Shown: positions 23,003 to 31,275, counted from the first letter of the stretch. The stretch: 43,786 bases of DNA from an uncultured Lachnospiraceae bacterium (GCA_902801585.1 CADCIU010000028.1:1-43786); one strand, 5' to 3'. The notes: generated by a model not told the origin, from the sequence alone. Numbers and translations are program-made.

Positions 23003-25162
23003 TTAGATCAAACCTCTCTTTTCTGCAATAATCACTGCGGTATGCTTGACATCCACAGGGAGATCTCTCGCGTCGAGACCGCCGCTGATCTGCATCATGC
23101 AGCCGGGGCAGTCGACCGCAACGGTGTCGGCTCCGGTTTCCTTGATGTGTTCGATCTTCTTGGCCAGGATCGGCGTCGCGACCTCAGGGAACTTGATGCT
23201 GTATGTGCCGCCGAAGCCGCAGCATACATCGCTTTCCTTCATCTCGGTCAGATGGATGCCCGGTGTATGTGTCAGGAGCTCTCTCTGCTCTGCGAACACG
23301 CCCATGGTCCTCTTGAGATGGCAGGAATCGTGATAAGTGATATTCATTTCTTTGCCGTCGCCCTGATCGGAAAGTCCGCCCAGCATATGGAAGAGTTTGC
23401 AGAAGTCGTAGGACTTCTCGCCCAGTTCTTTGGCCTTCTCATAGTACTCGGGATCGTCCTTTAAGAACTCCTGGTACTCACGCAGCTGGTGCGTGCAGGT
23501 CGGGCACGCAGATACGATATAATCGTAATTCTCCGCATGCATAGCATCCACGTTCAATTTCGCCGTGGCGATCGCATTCTTTCTGTCGCCCATATAGGTG
23601 GCCGGTGCGCCGCAGCAGGACTGGCCCATAGGCATATCCACCAGATATCCGATCGAATTGAGATCCTTGATGACAGCAGTAGCTGTATCCACATAGACGA
23701 AATCTAACAGACATCCGGTAAAGATCGCGATCTTCCCCTTCGGATTGGGAACATCCTGTTTGATCGTCGGGAAGATATCCCTGAACGGGACCTGTGCGAT
23801 CTTGGGAAGGCTTCTTCCTTCGGAGAGTCCGGACAGGAACATCGGCAGGTGACGCATCATCGGCTGGCCGGGTTTCATGAACGCAGGCTGTGCGATCGAA
23901 GCGATCCTGAGCATGGAGTGGAACAGTTTCCTGTCACTCACTGCATCCAGTGCGAACTTATAGGTCGGGTTCGGGTGTTTCTCGGTGCTTCTCTCACGCA
24001 GCTTCATGATCATCTCCGGAATGTGGAGACCGCCGCCGCAGACTTCCTTACAGCGTCCGCACTGCAGGCAGATATTCTGGATCTGCTCCGCGCGCTCCTC
24101 GGATACAAGGAAGTGAGAAAGGATCGTGCCGATACCGCCTGTATATACATTACTGCCGTAAACATGACCGCCCAGAAGTGAGAAGGCAGGACATACATCA
24201 AGGCATGCGCCGCAGCGGATGCAGTCATAGACTTCGCGAAACTGTTCATCTGCAAGGATCTCGCGTCTTCCGGGATCATCGAGGATCACACAGTAGAACT
24301 CCTTCGGTCCCTTCTCATCGCTGTCCTTGTCAAGACATACTTCCGTCGCGCCGGTATACAGGGACAGATATGCTGTCAGTCTCTGCGCCGTGCCGTTTCT
24401 GGGAAGCGCCTTGAAAATATAGCGCGCGTCGGAAAGGCTGTTTACGAACTTCTCAATACCGAATATATACAGATGAATCTTAGGAAGCGTGCCTACCATA
24501 CGCCCGTTTCCTTCATTCGTCATCGTAAAGACCGTGCCGGTCTCCGCAACCGCCACGTTAGCACCCGATACGCCCATATCGGCGTGGGTAAATTTCTCTC
24601 TCATCACCTTGCGGGCCGTCTTGACCTCCTCAGCGATGATGGGCTCATTCTTTTCTTTGGTATAATCCGTGAACAGATCCGCGACCTGTTCCTTGTTCAA
24701 GTGAAGTGCAGGCATGACCATGTGCACGGGCGTATTGCCTTCAAGTGCAATGATGAACTCACCAAGATCGGTCTCCTGTACAAGAACGCCGTCATCCCCG
24801 AGAACCTTGTTCATGTGGATCTCTTCCGACGCCATCGACTTGGACTTAACGATCGTCTGCACGCCTTTTTCCTTGACCAGGTTACGAACGAACTCCATAG
24901 CCTCATCCGTGCTCTTGGCATGGAAGACTTTGCCACCGCGGGCAGTACAGTTCTTCGTAAACTTCTCGATCATCTCATCGATATGATCCGCTGCATATCC
25001 TTTGACCCTGCGGATATTTTCTTTTGTCTCCTCAAAATCAACGCCTTCATAGGATTTCAGACGTCTCTCGGGATAGGTCTCGCAGAATTTCCCCAGTGTT
25101 CTGCTGAGTGTCGTGTTGCGCAGAGCAGACTGGATTTCCTGCTTTAATGCTTCATTCGCCAT
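23003..25162 (-). CDS. ldhH: L-lactate dehydrogenase large subunit LdhH (LutB-LutA fusion)
   Basis: A 719-residue Fe-S protein that joins two normally separate lactate-utilisation proteins. Residues about 60-300 are a LUD domain (LutB-like; VAVAETGTVFTMTNEGNGR). Two ferredoxin-type cluster sites follow near 320-390 (CIRCGACLDVCPAF and CLQCGRCKEVC). The C-terminal half carries two CCG domains (LutA/GlpC-like): GQSCCGAPATYMGD with SACPTCTHQL, then YHDSCHLKR, VCCGFGGTYS and DCPGCMMQISGG. The same fusion is known as LdhH of sulfate reducers, where it works with LdhG. It would oxidise L-lactate to pyruvate and pass electrons on. GGGAGG precedes the ATG. It directly follows ldhG (25-base gap). Confidence 0.93.
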   Translation of the reverse strand: MANEALKQEIQSALRNTTLSRTLGKFCETYPERRLKSYEGVDFEETKENIRRVKGYAADHIDEMIEKFTKNCTARGGKVFHAKSTDEAMEFVRNLVKEKGVQTIVKSKSMASEEIHMNKVLGDDGVLVQETDLGEFIIALEGNTPVHMVMPALHLNKEQVADLFTDYTKEKNEPIIAEEVKTARKVMREKFTHADMGVSGANVAVAETGTVFTMTNEGNGRMVGTLPKIHLYIFGIEKFVNSLSDARYIFKALPRNGTAQRLTAYLSLYTGATEVCLDKDSDEKGPKEFYCVILDDPGRREILADEQFREVYDCIRCGACLDVCPAFSLLGGHVYGSNVYTGGIGTILSHFLVSEERAEQIQNICLQCGRCKEVCGGGLHIPEMIMKLRERSTEKHPNPTYKFALDAVSDRKLFHSMLRIASIAQPAFMKPGQPMMRHLPMFLSGLSEGRSLPKIAQVPFRDIFPTIKQDVPNPKGKIAIFTGCLLDFVYVDTATAVIKDLNSIGYLVDMPMGQSCCGAPATYMGDRKNAIATAKLNVDAMHAENYDYIVSACPTCTHQLREYQEFLKDDPEYYEKAKELGEKSYDFCKLFHMLGGLSDQGDGKEMNITYHDSCHLKRTMGVFAEQRELLTHTPGIHLTEMKESDVCCGFGGTYSIKFPEVATPILAKKIEHIKETGADTVAVDCPGCMMQISGGLDARDLPVDVKHTAVIIAEKRGLI

Positions 25163-25187
25163 TACTTCCGCCTCCCTTCTGCTCTAA

Positions 25188-25736
25188 TCAGACATCTGCG
25201 ATCACAAGGATCGAAAGAGCGAGTGGACCATGTACACCGACTGTACTTACACATTCGATGTCCGCAGTACGGCTCGGGCCGGTGATAAAGCCAACGAACG
25301 AAGGCAGCTCTTCCATAGCGCAGAGCTGATCGAACATTGCGTCGTAGTCCTCCACGATCGTAGACAAACGAACGACACCGATATAGTATTCGGACATACC
25401 TGCCGTCAATCGGGCATCCACATCATCACCGAGCTGAAGAACACTTCCCAGATCGGCGATTCCGCACTGAACCTCAGTGATCCCGCCTTTGGCCGTCTCG
25501 GAATGCAGGCGGATATGATCTGTGTAGACGGTAATTCCTGCATCCTCCAGAGCCTTTTTCAACCCCATCTCTTTAAGAAGAGGTGTCTCGCAAAGGCATG
25601 TGTCCTTGATTCCCCTCTCCTTGAAAGCATTTACGATTATGTCTGCGGCCTCCGGCACTGCTGCAAGCCAACTGTTTCCGTTGACAGCCTGCAGATTCTT
25701 ATCGAACCGCTCATACATAACATCTGCAGCTCCCAT
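25188..25736 (-). CDS. ldhG: L-lactate dehydrogenase small subunit LdhG (LutC family)
   Basis: A 182-residue LUD-domain protein of the LutC/YkgG family. The C-terminal signature FITGPSRTADIECVSTVGVHGP is nearly canonical, and the middle ITEVQCGIADLGSVL is also typical. It partners the fused LdhH protein immediately downstream. It is the first gene of the lactate and quinone run. GAAAGGAG precedes the ATG. No lactate-responsive regulator gene (LutR or LldR type) is visible beside it. Confidence 0.92.
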   Translation of the reverse strand: MGAADVMYERFDKNLQAVNGNSWLAAVPEAADIIVNAFKERGIKDTCLCETPLLKEMGLKKALEDAGITVYTDHIRLHSETAKGGITEVQCGIADLGSVLQLGDDVDARLTAGMSEYYIGVVRLSTIVEDYDAMFDQLCAMEELPSFVGFITGPSRTADIECVSTVGVHGPLALSILVIADV

Positions 25737-25807
25737 TATGCACTCCTTTCATTCTACGGACTGCCGTTATAGTTACATCAATATTTTATTGCTTTTTAAT
25801 GGCAAAA

Positions 25808-25836
25808 ACAATACTTTGAACCGTTAGATTGTACAA
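25808..25836 (-). promoter_or_regulatory. Possible promoter of the lactate operon
   Basis: On the minus strand TTGTAC (25836-25831) and TATTGT (25813-25808) are spaced by 17 bases, about 72 bases before the ldhG start. Each hexamer deviates from consensus at two positions. The remaining stretch 25840-25928 is very AT-rich. Confidence 0.4.
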
Positions 25837-25928
25837 ATTCACGGACAATCGCCCGTTTTCCTTTAATTTTTTTCTGTATATTTTTATATTATCGGTTATT
25901 CTTATAAGTTTATTTTGTCTATTTGTTA

Positions 25929-25964
25929 CAAAAATAACAGGCACCCCTCAATGAGTGGTGCCTG
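25929..25964 (-). terminator. Terminator after the ArsA-type pair
   Basis: The 8-bp stem CAGGCACC/GGTGCCTG (25938-25945 and 25957-25964) has an 11-base loop and is followed on the minus strand by TTATTTTTG. The upstream arm is inside the last codons of the second ArsA-type gene. Confidence 0.88.
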
Positions 25965-27153
25965 TATCAAAACGGATCCGAAGCAGTTCTCCGTCCGTCT
26001 CCCAATCATAGAGGCGTCGTCTCGCCGCCTGATCCGGCAGATGCATCCGCCTTGTTTCGTTCCGCACGGTCAGGATCAGGTCCCCCTCCTCTTTGCGGAT
26101 GTCGATCTCCTCTTTTTCCGCGCCGGGCAGGCGGACCAGAAGACACCATGAACCGTCAGAAATGTCTCTCCTAAATGTATACGCTTCCTCCTCGCAGAAG
26201 ATTCGGGCAGGGTCATTCTCTCCGCCGGATTCTTTTCCGTAAAGTGCTTCCGCGATCAAGCGAAGCATTGTCATCCCCCTGACCTCTTCTCTCTGCAGCT
26301 GCAGGAAAAACTTCTTCTGATTCGGAAATCTCGCTTCAATCTCCTCCAAATGCTCTTTTTGGATATCTTTCCAAGGCGCAAAATCTCCCTCTAACGCCTC
26401 ATCGGGCCAGATCCTGTTGATCATGACCGCATCCACGCCAAAGTCAAATGCACTCAGCCACATATAGCTGCGCGCCGCTTCCTCGATCACGATCTTCTCC
26501 GGTGTCATGACGATCCGCAGACTTGTCCTTTTCCTGTCGCACAGGATTTCCCTGAGCGCGCACAATCTTTTGACCAATACATCCAGCTCCGCAAAGACCG
26601 CGTCTCTGGGCTTGGGCACAGACGTCGCTCTGGTGATCAGATTACCGAACGCACTCGTGATGCTGCGAAGCATTGGAAGGATCTTATCTGTCAGAACAGC
26701 CAGCTGTTCCGGATACCGAAGGAGCGAAAGCGTTTCTCCTGTGGGCGCGCAGTCCACGATCAGGACATCATACTGCGGGTCTCCCCCCTCCTCACACAGC
26801 TCAAGGATCCGCAGAAGTGAGGACAATTCTTCCAGCCCCGGGAAGAGAAGCGCCTCTTCCGCAGCGATCCCGCCTCTTGCCTTCTCCGCGATGATCTGAC
26901 GCAGGTATTCTTTGAGGTTTCCCCAGGCGCGCCTGCTCTCTTTGGCCATATCCACTTCCAGCGCATCCAGGCCCGGTGCGACCGGTGTGATCTCTCCTCC
27001 CAGCTTCATCTCAAAGCAGTCGGAGAGCGAGTGAGCCTGGTCTGTGCTCATGACCAGTGTACGGTATCCCTCCTCAGCTGTGCGGACAGCTGTAGCTGCA
27101 GCTATGCAGGTTTTTCCGACACCGCCTTTTCCCGTAAAGAGTATGATCCTCAT
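25948..27153 (-). CDS. ArsA/Get3-family ATPase with Hsp20-like C-terminal domain (second of pair)
   Basis: A 401-residue P-loop ATPase. The deviant Walker A is FTGKGGVGKT (residues 6-15), the switch I region is STDQAHSLSD, and IVDCAPTGETLSLLRYPE is the second ArsA signature. The last 75 residues form a beta-rich domain like the Hsp20-type module found at the C-terminus of bacterial ArsA/Get3 homologues (LLVRLPGAEKEEIDI, then EEGDLILTVRN). The metalloid-binding Cys of true arsenite pumps are not evident, and no arsB or arsR is nearby. A Get3-like targeting or chaperone role is therefore as likely as transport. Its ATG overlaps the upstream homologue's stop by four bases. Confidence 0.87.
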   Translation of the reverse strand: MRIILFTGKGGVGKTCIAAATAVRTAEEGYRTLVMSTDQAHSLSDCFEMKLGGEITPVAPGLDALEVDMAKESRRAWGNLKEYLRQIIAEKARGGIAAEEALLFPGLEELSSLLRILELCEEGGDPQYDVLIVDCAPTGETLSLLRYPEQLAVLTDKILPMLRSITSAFGNLITRATSVPKPRDAVFAELDVLVKRLCALREILCDRKRTSLRIVMTPEKIVIEEAARSYMWLSAFDFGVDAVMINRIWPDEALEGDFAPWKDIQKEHLEEIEARFPNQKKFFLQLQREEVRGMTMLRLIAEALYGKESGGENDPARIFCEEEAYTFRRDISDGSWCLLVRLPGAEKEEIDIRKEEGDLILTVRNETRRMHLPDQAARRRLYDWETDGELLRIRFDTGTTH

Positions 27154-28394
27154 TTTCGGCTGCCCTCCCCTGCGTTTTCTTTCTTCATTTCTGCCTCAGT
27201 CTGCTCCGCCGGGAGGAACAGTATCTCCAGGCTGTCCTTTTCTCTGGTCACTTCCCTGATCTCAAATGTGAGAAGTGTCTGCGGCAGAGGTATTCTGCGC
27301 ACACAGTTTCCGGCCGCAATATCCAGATCCGTCCCATATCTTGAAACTTCCGCTTTTTCGGTTCCCGGAAGGTATATTTTGAGGCGCCATCCGCCCTCTT
27401 CCGGCTCATAGACATCACCGCCGACAGGCGGGATCTGAGCAAACAGTTCCTCATACGCAGGCATATCTTCCCGCAGACGCTCCAGCGCCTGAATACCTCG
27501 GATCTCCGTCTCATACCACCGGATCTTCGTCACGGGGATCCGGCCGAATACGCTTTCCAGCTCTTCTATATATTTCTGCTGTATTTCTCTCCAATACTCC
27601 GTAAAAGCGTTTTCTTTCTGTTCACGGAGCACCCTGTTGATGAAGAGCCTGTCGACGTGATAGCCGTAGAGATTCAGATACATATATGTGCGCTTTGTCT
27701 CTTCGACGACCATTTTCTCCGGAAGGGCGGCCAAACGGACGCTTGTCACTTGAGGGTCTTTTAAGAGCTCCTGCATCTCGACAAGTTCCTTGTGCATGCG
27801 CAGGAACTCGTCCATAGAATCGTTGTCCGGCAGCTGCACCTTAAAGAGTCCTCCCGAGACCGGCCGGAGGACTCTGGTGATGAGCTTTCCTACCGGGAAA
27901 AACTTTTCGATATACCACGAGAGAAGCTCCGGAAGTTTGAGCAGGGACAGGGTCTCCCCGGAAGGCGCACAGTCCACAAAAATGCGGCTGTATTCCCCGC
28001 TCTCGTACATTTTCTTGATCTTTAAGAGCGAAAAGAGGTTTTCGAATCCCGGGAGCATGAACTGCACCGCTTCATCGGGAATCGTCTTCTTGCCGGAGAA
28101 CATGGCAAGGAGCGCCCTGTTTACCTGCGGGAATTCTTCCCGCATGATCTTTGAAGGGTCCAGTTCCAGAAGGAACAGATCCTTTCGCACTTCGGTAAGA
28201 GCTCCGCCGGTCCGGACCTCGAAAATATCTCCCAGATTATGTGCCATATCCGCGCTGACAAGCAGAGTCTTCTCCCCTCTCTCCGCGCATGAAACCGCAT
28301 GCGCCGAGATGATGCTCGTCTTGCCCACGCCCCCTTTTCCGGTAATGATCGTTATCTTCGGTGTGCTCAAAAAAGTCCTCCCCCTATCCTCCAT
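27150..28394 (-). CDS. ArsA/Get3-family ATPase with Hsp20-like C-terminal domain (first of pair)
   Basis: 414 residues, a paralogue of the next gene. Walker A is ITGKGGVGKTS, then SADMAHNLGDIFE (switch I) and FVDCAPSGETLSLLKLPE. A C-terminal beta domain (WRLKIYLPGTEKAEV) is followed by a short charged tail. Two starts are possible: the ATG at 28394 used here, or a TTG at 28370 with GGGGAGG about seven bases upstream, which would begin MSTPKITIITGKGG. The pair is translationally coupled (ATGA overlap) and could form a heterodimer. It diverges from the formate/nitrite channel gene. Its substrate is unknown. Confidence 0.87.
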   Translation of the reverse strand: MEDRGRTFLSTPKITIITGKGGVGKTSIISAHAVSCAERGEKTLLVSADMAHNLGDIFEVRTGGALTEVRKDLFLLELDPSKIMREEFPQVNRALLAMFSGKKTIPDEAVQFMLPGFENLFSLLKIKKMYESGEYSRIFVDCAPSGETLSLLKLPELLSWYIEKFFPVGKLITRVLRPVSGGLFKVQLPDNDSMDEFLRMHKELVEMQELLKDPQVTSVRLAALPEKMVVEETKRTYMYLNLYGYHVDRLFINRVLREQKENAFTEYWREIQQKYIEELESVFGRIPVTKIRWYETEIRGIQALERLREDMPAYEELFAQIPPVGGDVYEPEEGGWRLKIYLPGTEKAEVSRYGTDLDIAAGNCVRRIPLPQTLLTFEIREVTREKDSLEILFLPAEQTEAEMKKENAGEGSRK

Positions 28395-28459
28395 GTATAA
28401 AATCTTCCTTCACAACCCGCGCGGTCATCCCGGAATTGCTCCAAACAGTCATTCTCCAC

Positions 28460-28488
28460 TTGCTTATTTATCCTCGAGCGTTTATAGT
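28460..28488 (+). promoter_or_regulatory. Possible promoter of the FNT channel
   Basis: TTGCTT (28460-28465) and TATAGT (28483-28488) with a 17-base spacer lie about 60 bases before the channel start, in the divergent gap with the ArsA pair. Confidence 0.5.
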
Positions 28489-28550
28489 TTCTGTTGATGC
28501 TTTGTTGCGGCATAGAATGACATAAATACTATATGGAGGTTTTGGTATTC

Positions 28551-29171
28551 ATGAATTATCTCAAAACATTTATCGGTGCAGTTCTGGCAGGTATGGCGAT
28601 CGCCATCGGCGGACTGGCCTTTTTATCGGTAGACAGCAAAGTACTCGGTTCCGCTCTGTTTACTGTCGGTCTGTTCACTGTATGTACAATGGGCCTCAAT
28701 CTGTTCACCGGCAAGGTCTGTTATGTTTTTCAAAACGACAGGGACTACGCACTTGCACTTCCCGTCATCTGGATCGGAAATCTTGCGGGAACCGGACTGA
28801 TCGCTCTCTTCGCCGGGCTTACCAGAAATGCGCCCGCGCTTGCCGAGAAGGCAGCCGGCATGTGTCAGGTCAAACTTGATGACAACCTCGTCAGCCTGTT
28901 CTTTCTCGGGATCCTGTGTAATATCCTGATCTACATCGGTGTCGAGGGTTACAAGAACATCCCTCATGAGATCGGCAAATATCTCGCGCTCCTGTTCGGC
29001 GTCATGGTATTCATCCTCTGCGGAACGGAACACTGCGTAGCCGATATGTTCTATCTCTGGATCGGAGGTTCCTGGAACGCAAGAGCCGTTGCCTGTATTT
29101 TGGCCATTACACTGGGAAACGCCGTCGGAGGCGTGCTGTTCCCGCTTCTCAGAAGCCTGCAGAACCGTTAA
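28551..29171 (+). CDS. Formate/nitrite transporter (FNT) family channel
   Basis: A membrane protein of about 206 residues with six hydrophobic segments. FNT hallmarks are visible: FIGAVLAGMAIAIGGLAF near the start, the loop motif MGLNLFTGKVCYVF, and the central LFFLGILCNILIYIG. The helix near CGTEHCVADMFY matches the conserved position of the channel. Substrates in the family are formate, nitrite, hydrosulfide or lactate/acetate; which one applies cannot be told here. The ATG at 28551 (MNYLKTF) is preferred over 28533, because GGAGG overlaps the first ATG and would serve the second. Its last 23 bases overlap the converging dipeptidase gene. Confidence 0.92.
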   Translation: MNYLKTFIGAVLAGMAIAIGGLAFLSVDSKVLGSALFTVGLFTVCTMGLNLFTGKVCYVFQNDRDYALALPVIWIGNLAGTGLIALFAGLTRNAPALAEKAAGMCQVKLDDNLVSLFFLGILCNILIYIGVEGYKNIPHEIGKYLALLFGVMVFILCGTEHCVADMFYLWIGGSWNARAVACILAITLGNAVGGVLFPLLRSLQNR

Positions 29172-29826
29172 ACTTCAGATATTCCGACGATACAGGAAAA
29201 TCAAAATATATATCCGGAAAGGGTTCATCCCGCAGCGTAAAGTGCCACCACTCGCAATCGATCGGATCGAACCCGTTCCGGATCATCACATTTTGCAGCA
29301 TCATGCGATTGTCATACTGCTCCTTGGTGATCCCTTTGTAGTCCGGGTGAGAGACCACACTGAACATATCGAAGGGGCTCCCCATATCGACTTCTTTTCC
29401 CGTTTTCATATCCAGCAGCGTAAGGTCCACAGTACTGCCTCTGCTGTGGCTCGACCGGCTCGCGATGTATCCCTTCATGAAGAGTTCCTGTTTTTCCAGA
29501 TCCGGATAAAAGAAAGGCTTCATCCGAATATCGGTGTCCTCGATCCCCCACATCACAAAGTGCTTTACGGCGCTGACCGGCCTGTACGCGTCGAATACTT
29601 TCAGGCGGTATCCCATCACGTTCATCTCGTTGCTCACGGACTTGAGCGCCCTCGCAGCCCGGATCGTCAAGATCGCGCAGGGCTCCTCGTATCCGTCGAT
29701 CCGTTCTCCGACGAAATTGTAGGTGGAGTAATAGCGGATCTCCTGAATGATCGCGGGCACAAATTCAGCCAGCAGCACAAATGCGGAGGCATCCATCGTC
29801 ACTTTCTTCTTGTAATCAACTGCCAT
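29149..29826 (-). CDS. VanX/DdpX-like D-alanyl-D-alanine dipeptidase
   Basis: 225 residues, peptidase family M15D. The zinc-site motif appears as SSHSRGSTVDLTLLD (His and Asp ligands) and CEWWHFTLRDE (catalytic Glu and third ligand His). VFDAYRPVSAVKHF is the conserved substrate-binding region. No signal peptide is seen, so a cytoplasmic enzyme as in VanX. The frame is open far upstream inside the radical SAM gene, but the ATG at 29826 (MAVDYKKK), with a purine-rich AGAAAGAAAAG before it, is the real start. It follows the radical SAM gene by 19 bases. No vanH, vanA or vanRS is nearby, so it is not a vancomycin cassette. Trimming of a modified peptide or cell-wall turnover are alternatives. 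Confidence 0.9.
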   Translation of the reverse strand: MAVDYKKKVTMDASAFVLLAEFVPAIIQEIRYYSTYNFVGERIDGYEEPCAILTIRAARALKSVSNEMNVMGYRLKVFDAYRPVSAVKHFVMWGIEDTDIRMKPFFYPDLEKQELFMKGYIASRSSHSRGSTVDLTLLDMKTGKEVDMGSPFDMFSVVSHPDYKGITKEQYDNRMMLQNVMIRNGFDPIDCEWWHFTLRDEPFPDIYFDFPVSSEYLKFNGSAGF

Positions 29827-29845
29827 ATTCTTTTCTTTCTGATAT

Positions 29846-30895
29846 TTACTGTTTTGATGCGCAGCACGGACATTCATATAGCCTTCCGTGGGAAAAATAA
29901 TTATAAGATCTGCACCCGCCGGCGCATCTGTATCCATGACTGCAGCCTCTGCATTTACCGGTGAGGTCAAAGACCGAAAAATGCCGGTTATAAGAGAATG
30001 CGTCCGGATCGTCCCAGATCTCCCGAAGTGACTTCTCCCGCAGATTTCCCTCGTTAAAGCGGTCATCGTACATAGATTCACATCCCCGCACGCTTCCTGC
30101 GCTGTCGATCCCGATCGCACTGATCCCCGCCTGACACCCGGGGAAGCATGATTGACCTTCCGGGTCCCCCCGCAGGTATCCGTCGTTCTCTGTGTAATAA
30201 CCGATATTATCTGCAATGCCGATCACGAAATCAGAGGAATTGCGATGCTTTTCAACGAACGCTATCGCTTTTCGAAAATCAAATGCTGTGGAAAAATCAC
30301 CGGAAGAAGCATTTCCCATCGGTGAACACGCCTGCAGCTGCCAGGCAAATATGCGCTTCTTGGCCAAAATATCGAACATCTCATCCAGATGATCCACATT
30401 GCGGTTGTGCAGGGTGCTTATGACCGAGACCGGTATGCCGCCCGCAGAGAGCTCATCGATCGCGCGGACCGCCCTCCGAAAGCTCCCTTCCTGCCGGAAG
30501 CGGTCATGTATGCCTTCCGGGCCGTCCAGCGATATAGCGACCGACTCGATCCCGACCTGCTTCAGTTCGCCGATCAGCGCGTCTGTAAACAAAAATCCGT
30601 TGGAGACAATGGGCACACTGATCCCGCGATCTGTGAGCGCTTTCGCAATGACGGACCAGTCGCGCCGCATGAAGACTTCACCGCCGATCAGCGCAGTGCG
30701 TCTGCATCCGAGCTCTGCCAGCTGATCCGCCACATTCAGGCATTCCTCAGTCGTCAGTTCATTCTGCCTTGCTCTTCCTGCTCTTGAGCCGCAGTATCTG
30801 CATGAAAAACAGCATGCCAGCGTGATCTCCCACACGCAAGTGCGAAGCTTGTATGGATTTTCCGGGTGATCCGTATTTTTCATGATTCCGGTCAC
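29846..30895 (-). CDS. Radical SAM/SPASM enzyme paired with the zinc-ribbon peptide
   Basis: 349 residues. The radical SAM core has C28xxxC32xxC35 in WEITLACCFSCRYCGS, followed by GRARQNELTTEE and the SAM-binding LIGGEVFMRRDW (usually GGEP; here GGEV). The C-terminal half carries auxiliary-cluster Cys of SPASM type (SCFPGCQAGIS, GCESMY, CRGCSHGYRCAGGC, then CPCC at the end). Such enzymes usually modify ribosomal peptides. The start is GTG at 30895, which overlaps the stop of the small upstream gene as GTGA; an ATG four codons later is possible. The VanX-like gene follows. The three genes look like one transcript. Confidence 0.9.
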   Translation of the reverse strand: MTGIMKNTDHPENPYKLRTCVWEITLACCFSCRYCGSRAGRARQNELTTEECLNVADQLAELGCRRTALIGGEVFMRRDWSVIAKALTDRGISVPIVSNGFLFTDALIGELKQVGIESVAISLDGPEGIHDRFRQEGSFRRAVRAIDELSAGGIPVSVISTLHNRNVDHLDEMFDILAKKRIFAWQLQACSPMGNASSGDFSTAFDFRKAIAFVEKHRNSSDFVIGIADNIGYYTENDGYLRGDPEGQSCFPGCQAGISAIGIDSAGSVRGCESMYDDRFNEGNLREKSLREIWDDPDAFSYNRHFSVFDLTGKCRGCSHGYRCAGGCRSYNYFSHGRLYECPCCASKQ

Positions 30896-31104
30896 GATTT
30901 TTTAGTGATCTTCGTGTCAAATACGGGAGGTGCGTAGACCAATGTGAAAGGTCTGCTGTCAACATTCAGATGTTTCATCACCGGTTTGCCGCAGAAAGGG
31001 CAGTAATCCGCATCGGCAGGAATCATTTCCCCGCATTCCGCACAGGCCTTTTTCTCCTCTTCATTTTCCATCTTGTTCTCGAGATCCTGCTCATTATTCA
31101 TCAT
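30892..31104 (-). CDS. Small zinc-ribbon protein, possible radical SAM substrate
   Basis: 70 residues. An acidic N-terminal helix (about 3-19) precedes a zinc ribbon formed by C21, C24, C35 and C38 (ACAECGE and YCPFCGK). A 32-residue tail then contains PFTLVYAPPVFDTKI and ends in KKS. GGAGG stands six bases before the first of two adjacent ATG codons at 31104; a longer frame from 31134 is open but unsupported. The stop overlaps the radical SAM start by four bases, so translation is coupled. Size, position and a distinct aromatic/Pro-rich tail fit a peptide substrate with a folded leader. It may instead be an accessory or regulatory zinc-ribbon protein. I do not recognise a named family. Confidence 0.8.
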   Translation of the reverse strand: MMNNEQDLENKMENEEEKKACAECGEMIPADADYCPFCGKPVMKHLNVDSRPFTLVYAPPVFDTKITKKS

Positions 31105-31161
31105 CACGTACCTCCTTATCAAATAGTATTCCATGCACTGACGCCGCAGTCCTTATGAATC

Positions 31162-31167
31162 ATTATA
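31162..31167 (-). promoter_or_regulatory. Candidate -10 box of the zinc-ribbon peptide operon
   Basis: A consensus TATAAT on the minus strand, 58 bases before the peptide start. No good -35 is seen at 16-18 bases. A short inverted repeat GAATCA/TGATTC (31157-31162 and 31182-31187) flanks the spacer and could be an operator. Confidence 0.35.
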
Positions 31168-31213
31168 CTCTCTAAACAGACTGATTCACAGTAAGGAATT
31201 CACGGCATGGAAT

Positions 31214-31275
31214 CAAAAAAAGAGGCAGCGCACAGGGAAATCATCAGCAGATCATTTCCCTGTGCGGCAGCCTCT
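31214..31275 (-). terminator. Terminator after the lipoprotein gene
   Basis: A long imperfect stem (arms about 31221-31241 and 31251-31275) contains CACAGGGAAAT/ATTTCCCTGTG, and a run of seven T follows on the minus strand (31214-31221). It separates the lipoprotein gene at 31334 from the peptide and radical SAM operon. Confidence 0.85.

Noticed and set aside
22520..23464. 314-codon plus-strand frame opposite menA and ldhH
   Set aside because: It spans the junction of two well-supported genes on the other strand and shows no domain.
29149..29826. Vancomycin-resistance cassette
   Set aside because: Only a VanX-like enzyme is present; the ligase, dehydrogenase and two-component genes are absent.
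29827..30216. N-terminal extension of the VanX-like frame
   Set aside because: It lies wholly inside the radical SAM gene in another frame; the dipeptidase starts at 29826.
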